From positions 3,009,388 to 3,073,387 of the forward strand of contig CAADRB010000001.1 of the NCBI GenBank assembly GCA_900708905.1: a DNA stretch of 64,000 bases, in the 5' to 3' direction. Shown here piece by piece: positions 54,166-64,000 of this stretch; position 1 is the stretch's first letter; each line of letters opens with the position of its first letter. A model generated the notes under the pieces. The model did no database searches. It saw nothing but the letters and a program-made list of their open reading frames with translations, and had not been told where the DNA came from. The stretch comes from Hymenolepis diminuta (lineage: Eukaryota; Platyhelminthes; Cestoda; Cyclophyllidea; Hymenolepididae). Position numbers and translations under genes: made by a program.

Positions 54166-56659
54166 ATCTGACTATTCATCAGACCCTCTCGGCTTGAGAG
54201 TTTTGAGAACTTTTAAGCGAAATTCGGGGGTGGTTTTTAAAATGAAATAAGGCCCACATTCGAAAACATTTGTTTTACAAATCAGTTTGAATTTGTGCTA
54301 TGGAAGGAAGCGTACATCACTAACTGTTTCAGTCTGTGAGTTTGATTAATAGTGCCTATTTCACAGTATATCTTTTTTTGTTAGTTTGAACAAAATAAAA
54401 TCGTAACTTCTAGAACAGCTATTTCAGGTCGTAGGCAAATATTGATTTTCTAAATCTGCAGATTAAGTGTTTAGTTATTGTGCCAGTTTTCATTAGGGGT
54501 ATGATATAGGAAATCGACCTCGGTGCGATTATTAGCGTAAGTCGGTCGCATTAACCTCTAAACAAAATAGGCTATCTGACTTAAGCCATAACTTGGACTG
54601 TTAGGGCAAACGACGGGAATTTCATTGTGGGAGAAGCAGATTAACGTGGTCGATATTCATAACCTAAAAATAGGTCGTTCTTTGAATAACAACGGACGGA
54701 ATAAACTGCAAAACAGGTTTCCACTGTAAAAAAAGGAAGAAGGGAAAAACTGTATATGTATATATATGTTTGTTTTTATTATGTACATTACTGACGCGTC
54801 AATAATTTATATGAAAAGATGGCTGTTTTGATGAACCTTTGAACCTTTATGTCTATCGGCAATTGGTCTAACTTTTGAAAGTTTTACAACTGTTTTAAAT
54901 TAAATAGAATTAATTAAACCTTTAAAGAAGAAAGATACGAAGAAAAAATAGATTAATTGCTTTTTTCAAATACCTATATCAATAGGAAATTATGGTCCTT
55001 AGAATTAACTTTGAATGGAAGAGAGGAAATAAGCCAAGAAAATTAAAGCAACGCAGATTTTGTTAGTTATCGAAAAATAAAATGGTCTGTTTTATTTTAT
55101 TGTAAAGTATAAGGCACTGTCTTTCCAAAAATAATCTCATCATTAGAAGGCTTTTAAATTACGTGTTTTGTCATCGATTTATGAGATATTTCATTATTTT
55201 GTAAAATCACAACAAAGTCCTTATCGATGATGTATATTCAATAGGTAGAAAGGAAATTAATTTTGAAATTTTCTCATCAGAAACTCGGAGATTTCTTTTG
55301 AGATAGATCATTGGTCGATCTCACTTCATTCTTAAGATCTTTCCAACTAAACGGCCAAATATAAAAATCGGTTTTTTTTATTTCTGAGCTGTTTAAGCCA
55401 ATAATTATTTCAAATTCGTTAAGCTTATACTTATTTCCTTATTATCCCTCAATTTTACCAACTAAATGGACATAACCTTTGTCAATCTCGCCAATTTGGA
55501 CGGTTTTCAGACACTGGAAGCATTTTTTGGATTATTATATCTGTCACCACATTATGTCAGAATATTTAATTCTACGAAAACCAATCCCCAAAACGTCGAT
55601 TTCTATATTTGTATCCTGGAGGAATTGGGGTATTTCTCCCTTAAAGTGGGGACTTCTATATGTTCTACATTCTAAATTTTGAGAGACATAGGAGAGTTGG
55701 ATACCACTTGACCTTGTGGTTCTAGTTATTCAATGATTAAGCCAATTTTTCCTTCATTTAAGTTAAGGTCGCTTTTAATAAGTATCGCTTGTATGCCATC
55801 TTGTTATGAGATGTCCTCAATAACTTGGTTATTGTCCGAGGTCACAGTCTACATATGAGTAGAAAGGGCAAATTGGTTTGATCAAAGGACTGATTTCTTA
55901 AATAAGAACCCTAACCTCTCCTTTATAGCCAATCACAAACGACTAAGTGCTACTAAGTATTTCGTGATTTAATATATACAGAGAAATTAATTATTCAAAT
56001 TCAGTTAAGTAATTTGTTTAAATTAAAATTTTCGTATTTATTTCTCACAGCAAGATGAATATATTACTATTTCATCATGAGAAAGTATCTGAACAAGGTA
56101 GTCAGCTAAGGGGAAGAGAAAGACTAGAGGCCAGAGTATCAAAGATGTCTTATCTCACCTGATTTTTTGGAGTCAGGTTGTGCGTTTCTACTTAGTGGAC
56201 ACATTTCACCATATTACGTTCTAATATTCCGATTTTCAAAAACTAGACATCTGAGAGATTTCTTGTCCACAATAACCAGAGTATATCGGTCAGATGGTTG
56301 ACTTGAACGGTGAATTTCACTATTTCGGCTCATTATTTTCTTCTGTTGACTAAGACAGCGGATTGATAGAACCTACCATGATTTTAGCATAGCAGAGCTC
56401 ACAAGGGAGTACTCAAGATAATCTCAAACTCAATAACTACACCCAATGTGTGACGTTCTTAAATGTAAAAGTATTCGGTTGTCGGAAGTGTTAGCAAACC
56501 CCGGGATACCAGTACACAAACTAAAATTGTGAAAATTGAAAGTATTTTTCGGGTTTGAAAATACGAAAAGAAATCGAATTTCAGTAGTATTTGTGGTAGA
56601 ATGAAAAACGTGAAATGTCGCCGGTGAATTCAAATAGTCTATTTTCGTACTATCTGTCC
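54166..56659. other. No gene seen
   Basis: AT-rich. A stretch at about 56075-56130 (TCATGAGAAAGTATCTGAA) resembles the left end of repeat family D. The overlapping open frames at 55466-55682 have no recognisable product. Confidence 0.45.
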
Positions 56660-56800
56660 GAGTCCATAGCGCAGTGGTCAGTGGTCACTGATGCATTTTC
56701 ATCGTTTAGGATAGCCAGCCGAATTGGTTGATTATGGTCGACAAAGGAGTTGTAAAATTTGAGCCATTCAAGGATATTTTCCTCCTACTCAAGTGCAGGA
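56660..56800 (+). mobile_element. SINE-like element (copy C8), best A-box
   Basis: TAGCGCAGTGG at 56667-56677 is an exact match to the tRNA-type A-box consensus and is followed by TCAGTGGTCACTGATG. The B-box region is deleted or decayed; the body resumes with GATAGCCAGCCGAATTGG, TTATGGTCGACAAAGGAG and a tail similar to other copies. Confidence 0.6.
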
Positions 56801-57859
56801 TAATGGTAAGAAAGTGAACTGTATAATAGATAACATTCATGAGCAAACCCAGACTCTATAGGCTAAGACCTCCATCCCTTCCAAAAATGTAGGGGATTAA
56901 CATACTGTGTTCATTTTTCCTATTGGTATAGTATACGCTAAACCAATAAACAAAATGACAAATAATGTTTTTGAAGGGATGATTGGATTCAACTATCCTG
57001 TATTTGAATATCCTTATATGTGTACTCTGAGTAAATTCACACATTATTTGTATGAATGACAAACTAACACCGATTAGTTCAACTTATCTGAATACGGCAT
57101 TAAACTTTTAACACTCATTATGGATTTGTCTCTGACCTCAAACGTATTATGTATTTCTAATAAAGCTGGATGACCTCATATTCCATACATGATCAGTAAA
57201 TTGTGTATTAATTAACTAAATTATGGTCCAACGAAATTATTCCTATAATACTGAATACCTGCATTCAACAATCTAAGCGAAACCGAAATCTTTTTCACCT
57301 TCAAAGTTTAAATTAGGCTAAATGAAATGCCGAATAAAGTTAGTCATTTTATATGCGACATTCATCGGTAAAGCATATGTTCAAATGGTTGTCGTTACAT
57401 ATAACGATCATTAGGAGTCAAAATTTAATAACGTGCAAATTAATTAATTAATTTCAAATTTATAAACAACGGTTATACACTAGGTAACTGATAAAGTAGA
57501 GCATAGCGATGATCGATTTACAGAAATTTGTTAACCCAGTGATATGCATCGATTTTCGATTAATTTGCTTAAGAATGCGATAAATTAAGATCGTATTAAT
57601 TTAAATAAATGAAAATCTTTTTCACTTTAACACAATCCGAGACTCAGTTATTGATCAGATTTGTCCTTTAGAAAGTTAGTGAACAATACCAATTCTCGCA
57701 TTTACATAATCTAAGTGCACTTTTGGTCTACGCAGAGCCCTAGATATATAATAAACTAGACATTCTGTGACGTCAAAGCGATTGTATGACGTCAGGATCT
57801 TTACCTTTAAGTATATTGTATAGAAAAATAATGTTTACGATTGAGAAGGGGAATTCTAA
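56801..57859. other. No gene seen
   Basis: AT-rich; no supportable gene. Confidence 0.5.
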
Positions 57860-57998
57860 CATCGGCGGCACAGCAGTCAACATGCATGTCAGTGAAGTCA
57901 GAGGTCACAAGTTCGATACCCATTGGTGCAACCCGGTGAGAGAAGTGGCACTTGCTATATCTGGTTAATAAGGGGAGCAACAAAATTCCAGCTTCTGG
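57860..57998 (+). mobile_element. SINE-like element (copy C3), good B-box
   Basis: Head GGCGGCACAGCAGTCAACAT, GTCAGTGAAGTCAGAGG, B-box CAAGTTCGATACCC (57908-57921), then ATTGGTGCAACCCGGTGAGA, AAGTGGCAC and ATCTGGTTAATAAGGGGAG. Block order is identical to the other copies. Confidence 0.7.
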
Positions 57999-59319
57999 CT
58001 TTGTAAATGGGATTGAGAGTTCTATTTTTGTTCACTATAGATGGACCAGGAATTCAGTTAGGGTCTAGGTATTTACTACTCGATCTCTTTATTATTAGCC
58101 TGTTAGTGATGACCAGTTAGCCAAATACCTTTCATTTTAGATTAACTTAGGACTTCGTTGTTTCACGTTGTGTGCCAAAGAAAGATCACCTCATTATTCA
58201 TTTGAGGTGATCGAGTCAGACCACATTAAATTATAACGATTCAAAATCTAAAATCTTTCGCTAGTGTAATTTAAAACTCACTTGTAATTAATCTACACAT
58301 AAATCCAATAATATCGAAACTGATGTGTTAAATTATGAGGTATAGGACACTATTCCCATGTTTAGGATGAAGGCTAACCCCTCTTAGGTCATATTTATCC
58401 TCGCCTTTCGGGATAAGAAATCGGTGAGAGGGGAGAAAAAGGGACATACTAAGAGTTCCAGTTTTTCCATACCTATTCGGATGATTTCAGTAAATTGCAA
58501 GTTATGCCTGACCGGAAATCAATGTGAATTTATTGCAGTAGCCAGTACAGTACTACTCTTCTAACGTTGATGAGTCCTGTCTCCTTAAAAATAATCTTGT
58601 CGGATACAAAGAGCGTGTAAAGAGCAAATTAGCCATGCAACCGCTCTCCTTATTTTTATGCGCTGCCGGATGTGTGCTTTCATATAATTATTCCTAATGC
58701 AGGGTTGCATAATTAAATGAAGAACAAATTTTTCTATGAATACAACCATCTGAACCAAATAATAAAGTTTTAAAGATGGAAAAATATCATAATGTAGAGT
58801 AGGTAATACCCTACAGACCTCTCCCTTCAGGGTTCCGGAATTCGAGGGCCATGCAACCTATTTTCCACTTCGTGTCCTTAATACTATAACTAAAGAAATG
58901 GATTTATTAATCAATAGAAATCTCATTGTCCTTTTTCCTGGTCTAATATACATTGAATTTCAGTTAAAAGTTTGAATTATGACCCTAAAAGTGTCTTTAA
59001 TCTGAAATGATATCGATAGTATATCTATTGATGGGTGGAACAATCAACCTTTACCGTAAAACAACTTTTATAGTCCTCAAGCTTATTTAGGAGATACATA
59101 TTTGCCATTTGATGAACAAAAGTGGCGATTAGTTCATATCTGCATTAAAATACGATTTTGTTATAGGTATATAAAGATATTAATACTACATTTACTAAGA
59201 GAAACGGATGTAAAATGTGAAGAATTTATTCTTAAAAAGTAAATATTTCAACCCGGCTCGAGTTGTCATTTGTACCTTCAGTACACTTGAGAATTTATTT
59301 TGGTTCATTAGTTGTTGAA
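57999..59319. other. No gene seen
   Basis: AT-rich; no supportable gene. Confidence 0.5.
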
Positions 59320-59455
59320 ACGAAGTCTGCTACCCTATTTGAAAGGCAGCCTTAACCAGTCTGGTTGGTCATTCCACTCATTGATTGTGCACCGGTGGGC
59401 ATTTAACCCGTGACATCCGACTTTTCTGTTCGCCAGTGCACTAACTGACCATATA
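59320..59455 (-). mobile_element. SINE-like element (copy C4)
   Basis: Minus strand: GGTCAGTTAGTGCACTGG, AAAGTCGGATGTCACGG, a B-box-like GGGTTAAATGCCC, ACCGGTGCACAATCAATGAG, TGGAATGACCAACC, AGACTGGTTAAGGCTG. The 62-codon open frame across it is part of the repeat. Confidence 0.7.
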
Positions 59456-59920
59456 TAGAAGTGGCAAAGTTGTTCTAAGTTATTCCTGGGCGGTGACTTT
59501 GTCCCAGATACCCCACTCCCCACCTCTGATCTGGAATCTAAATGAACCCAACAGTCTTAACAGATGGCGGTGAGTCAGAAGTAAACTCTCTCATCCCCCA
59601 CTTCGCACTATTTTATGAGATCAGCGGTTTGTATTTAATGAAAGGTTAATATCGCGTCTAAGTTCTAATGAAATAAATGTAATCGCAATTGTGTGGCTAA
59701 TACAAACTCTTCGCTAAGCCTAAAATTCCAGAACTAATGAGAACAGTTATGACCTCTCGCAGATATCATAAAATTTAGAAAAATATCAGCGTTTTCATAA
59801 TTTGGGCTTTTCCCAGAAAATTATCTAATTGATCATTTTAATTATTAAAAAGGTTAATTAGGAAGTCGTTACTATTATAATATTAATATAAATTATAGCA
59901 AGGCACTAAGTTATAATTTT
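59456..59920. other. No gene seen
   Basis: AT-rich; nothing recognised. Confidence 0.5.
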
Positions 59921-60200
59921 TCATTGTGGGAAAGCAACTGAATTCGGCTAACACCAAGTCCAATAAATGGTAAAGGGTAGTAGGGAGGAAGCGAAAAGAT
60001 GTTGAAAGTAAAGTCAGGGTCTCATTTCGTTAGATTTTTAGATTCTGGATATGCGATATTTACTTAATAGTTTGTTCGAATCTCATGGTTCGTAACCTGG
60101 ATTACTGAGCAAATTCTTATCCGCAATATCCAGCGTTTATTGGCCGGTCGTTTAATTATGATGGTCAGCCTTGCTATTTCAATTCAAGTTTTTTTCTATA
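59921..60200 (+). repeat. Interspersed repeat family D, copy 3
   Basis: TCATTGTGGGAAAGCAACTG at the left, AAATGGTAAAGGG, GAAAGTAAAGTCAGG, TTTTTAGATT, TTGTTCGAATCTCATGG, GGATTACTGAGCAAATTC, GCGTTTATTGGCCGG. GTTCGAATCTC resembles a B-box, but no A-box is placed correctly upstream, so I do not call it tRNA-derived. Confidence 0.6.
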
Positions 60201-63200
60201 GAGTAACAAAGCATAATGATACTAAAAGACTATCATAGCAAAACTAAGATAGCAAAGATGCGAACTAGGCTTAAATATGAGATTATACAACAAGAAATTC
60301 GAACATTTATCTGAATTTTGTTATTTATTAACTTATTGAATTTGATTAGAACCAATATATGGGCTTAATTCTGCCCGTTGATTTTCAAACTGTTTATCTC
60401 GACTTCTGAGAACTTGACGGTGTTAAAGCCACCACGAAAATTGCGAGTTTTGTTCTGGGGTAAAGTACAACCAAAACAAAGAAACATTTGTTACACACAC
60501 ACACACACACACGCACACTCACTGTGAACAAAGTTCCTCTTTCAAGGTCCGTTGTTTAAATTTGACTTTTAACGTAACTTGACTTGACTTTTTGACTCGT
60601 GACAACTTACCGCTTCATTGATTGGGTCATTTTGTTCTTCATTAAAGCGCCTGTTTGGGGCTGAAGTTGATAATTTCACATTACTATAAATTTAAGCATA
60701 TATGGAGGATTTAAGTCTTTTTATTCAGAGAACCAGAGATATTTCACAATTGTCAATTTTCCATGAATATCAACTAGAAGCATTTAATTCTAGGAGCTCA
60801 ACTCTATTTAAAAAGAAAATTGAGATAAATTAATGAACGGATTTCACCGATGAAGATGACTGAAAACAATAGAGATGATCTTTCTAAAGTGACGGCTCTT
60901 GAAGGTTAGATGACTCAGTAGAAGCCGCTCTAATTGATCTTTTTGACCACAATACAACGTACTGCATCAAGCTTATGTGTGTTAAAGAATGGCTTTCTTT
61001 ATTCATCATCTTCCTCTCACCGAAGATCCTATCTTAAATAAGTGGAAATCTTTAGGAATGTTACTTAAATGTAATGGAAAATAACAGAGAAATCAGACTA
61101 AACCGCAAATTTTATGCTCTATAATATGTTATTACCGTACACATGTCATAATCATACAATTTCACAGTAAATAGAATGTACTAGTTTTTCAACGTTGTAA
61201 GTCAAATGAATTAGGGTAACAGTGAAGTCCAATGAGTGTATCGAAAAGAATGTTAGTATAGTCGGGGTATCGAAAGTCGCACGTCATTTAATTCTTGGGC
61301 CCAGGTTAAGAAGTGTCTACTTATTGGGAAGTTAAATGCGTCACGTTCTAAGATTCTAATGGATAAATTAGGATGGTCGTTCTGACACTTCAGTTCATTT
61401 TTTTCTTTCCAATGCCGAGAAAACAGGGTGATAAGTCAGAGCAGTAGATAGATTAGATTAACAAAAACGTAGGAGAAGAAAATCAATACAAAATCGGTAC
61501 TGAACATAGTCTTATCATAAACGTTAGACTATGACCTTGATCAAACCGGTTAAACACTGATTCATAATTAATAAGATTTACATTTATGTGAGTGTCTGTA
61601 CATTTGTAATGGACTCCGATAAAGTTGATAAATTACCAGACAAGGTTATCGAATCTTGGTCATTTTTTGGTTCGTTGATTTGGCATGAGGCCAGTGCTTA
61701 ATATCAGTGAAATTTCTAGATAAATAGAGCATAATTATTTTTGCAGAAGCTAAAATAAATGCCTGCTGTCCCTTCACTAGAATATACGAAGGGGGTGAAC
61801 TTAATGGTTGCCGGTGGATGGTTGTCCTTATACTGGACTTATTTAGGCCTATCCCAACATCAAAGGTCCACATTTAGTAACGGTTCCGACCACCATTTAT
61901 TTCCATTTGGCTATAATTGAGGTTAATTATATGTGGTTCTCTCTGAATTAACCGTTCGTAGAACTGTTACCTTGGCATACTTTCGAAATCAATACTGCGA
62001 AGAGTCCGAGGAGTATCTCCGGTTTTGGAAAATATTCTCCCATTTGAGGGTTGTAGAATAGAATAGAGCGATTTCAAATATTTTTTCATAATCTAGAGAT
62101 AGAGTTTAACGGTATATTGAAAAGAAATTATCAATTTGTCGAAATAAAGGAGAATTTTCAAGGCAATCTTTGTTCGGATCTGTCATAGCTTTTTTTCAGA
62201 AATCTAACCTCTAATCTAATCTAAGATTTCGGAGCTTTGTGTGTTTTTTCTGCCCTTAATAGCTAATTATCTGATTTACAAATTAAGAATTACTACATGC
62301 AAATTGATTAATGAATCTCTGACTCTATACAAATCAGAAACTATGTGAACGAAGCTAAATATCAAATTCAAACTCAGTAAGTTAGAGATGATAATAATTT
62401 TGTTCCTCGAGTTTGGAACTTGAAGAAAGTAAAAGGTTGAAAGACTGAGATGTGTCCCTTTTAAAACAGCATTTACTGAGGAGATGAAAACACGAAATTT
62501 TTTCCAGTTGCTATTGCGATCTCTTTGTATTAGAGATTGTAACGAACTATGATACTTGAGAGCGTTCCATTCCAGTAAATATTGATTAGTTAAATCTCGA
62601 GATAAACCCACATACCTAACATTTCAGTGGTTGAGATAAGAATTGTGCATCACAGTCAATTGGTAAGAGCATAATCAACTGATAAATAAATCCTTCATTG
62701 TCATTGTAGGGAGTAATAGCACTTAAGTCGGACTTAATTGACGACGCTGTTTGGTTCCCGCCAGACAAAAAAGTTGCCTCTACTTTTGTCAAGTCCAGTG
62801 AGTCAGTCCACCGCGACTGTCAGATATTTTTTAATTCCATCTAGATTTAACGATAAGATAAACACCAGAACTTTTAGAGGGATTACTACTAGACTTGCGG
62901 GATCACCGCTCCCCAAAATATGCGAAAATCAGCCGAGATAACTCAGTTAACTTATCACTTTAACGACTGTCATAAACATAAAAGTGTCGACCGTTCCGGC
63001 AAATAGACGACTTAACGAATACTCGCGTCAAGTTGGCATTGCGACCCCTTTTTGGGCTCACAGTGTACTTTTAATCCCTTGATGTAAGTACAATCGCGAT
63101 AGAATGCCTATTTCGATGCCTTACATACACAATGCTTCAGTTGAATTGTAATCATCTTGAGGTTTATTCGCCCAACTTTTCCCCTTCAGTTAATTTACTA

Positions 63201-64000
63201 TATATAAAAAATTTGAGATTTTAAATGGATTGTATTTTAGTATAATTTCAGCCTATTTTCTAATTACTTGTTTTCACGCGCGTTTACGCGCTTACTAGAT
63301 TTTCATCGAAATATTGATTGTATCGATTTCGTCATAGCTATTTGATGAATCAGCTGAGAAGCTAAAACATTTAATCAAGATAGCCTCAATGCTATTTGTA
63401 ATATTTTTCTCTTGATTACAAGCTTTTTGTAGCAAAAATGGTGAGCGAGAAATTGGCTGCATAGACATAGTCAAGTTTATCAAGTGTGAAATAAAGCTGA
63501 ATTAGGTAGCCAAATATTTCATGGGACTAATGCTAACAATCGATCCTTGTAGTAGAAGAACTGATAAGGTCAAGATATATTAGCGCTTTTCTTCTTGTGT
63601 CTACAAGGTGTACAATGCTTCTTCTTGAGGAACACAAATAACGCTTTTTTGCAGAATTTAGCATCCTAGTTTTGACATAAGGATGGCAGACAAAACATTC
63701 GATTTCGGTATCTTAGTCACAGTCTAATGGAGGCCTACATATATGTGTAGTAAAATATGTTTGTGAATTTCAACTGAGAATTTTCCCACATAATTAAGAG
63801 AAAAATCTTCCTCCGAAAAGGGAATAATCTCTCTTTTAAATTTACCCTAACTTTGTCACAATTTATTTTAAGGCGAGAGCGGTCATATAAGTGATTTTAT
63901 GATTGATAAAATGGCACAAAAGCAACCAATTTGTAGGCGATTTTCGACAGGTGTTTTTATGCAGAAAGGGGTGAGAAAGACGAAATTTTAGGGGTGAAAA
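60201..64000. other. Gene-free stretch to window end
   Basis: No supportable gene. It contains a CA microsatellite at 60492-60518. A weak further family D match at about 61300-61420 shares AATTAGGATGGTC-like and TTCATTTTTTTCTTTCCA segments. Confidence 0.45.
60492..60518. repeat. CA dinucleotide microsatellite
   Basis: About 13 near-perfect AC/CA units with one CG interruption. Likely length-variable between individuals. Confidence 0.9.

Noticed and set aside
56667..56740. A tRNA gene, because of an exact A-box
   Set aside because: No proper B-box or cloverleaf follows, and the downstream sequence is the SINE body.
39022..59523. Small minus-strand proteins at 39022-39204 and 59335-59523
   Set aside because: Both overlap SINE-like repeats; their apparent coding capacity comes from the repeat.
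60492..60518. CRISPR-like or other structured array from short iterations
   Set aside because: A plain CA microsatellite; no CRISPR-type spaced repeats exist in the window, which is eukaryotic.

Overview
The window is AT-rich, intron-containing eukaryotic DNA. The only confidently recognised enzyme gene is an animal-type L-lactate dehydrogenase split into six exons, four of its five introns being only 69-77 bp. Mariner transposon remains, tRNA-like short interspersed repeats and a divergent LDH fit an invertebrate. I favour a parasitic flatworm (tapeworm or fluke), but that is inference; no single feature proves the taxon. Nothing looks bacterial or viral.

Layout. 1-511 and 14974-16278 are two decayed copies of the same mariner-family transposon on the minus strand, each with its own deletions. 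18140-20400 is the LDH gene (minus strand, 331 codons, all catalytic residues present). 24117-25811 is a broken second copy of the 3' half of LDH, 6.1 kb away in the same orientation. Its last exon is decayed, but a 413-bp stretch covering exons 5-4-3 and two introns is identical base for base to the working gene. 47532-53518 is a two-exon gene (plus strand, 5.4-kb intron) for a small membrane-anchored Sel1-repeat protein. I found no other convincing gene; almost all other short open frames look like chance.

The rest is repeats and featureless AT-rich sequence. A tRNA-derived SINE-like family has about ten copies, mostly between 39 and 60 kb. Four further repeat families of about 200-430 bp were found by comparing the window with itself (called A, B, C and D here), together with an old tandem duplication at 29.5/30.2 kb. 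A GC-richer patch at 23.73-23.89 kb looks promoter-like but has no visible gene attached.

The two genes show no functional relation to each other. LDH works in cytosolic anaerobic glycolysis (pyruvate to lactate with NADH). The Sel1 protein is probably an adaptor on an internal membrane. The most interesting signal is the mosaic LDH pseudogene, which looks like recent gene conversion (or an assembly artefact) superimposed on an old duplication.
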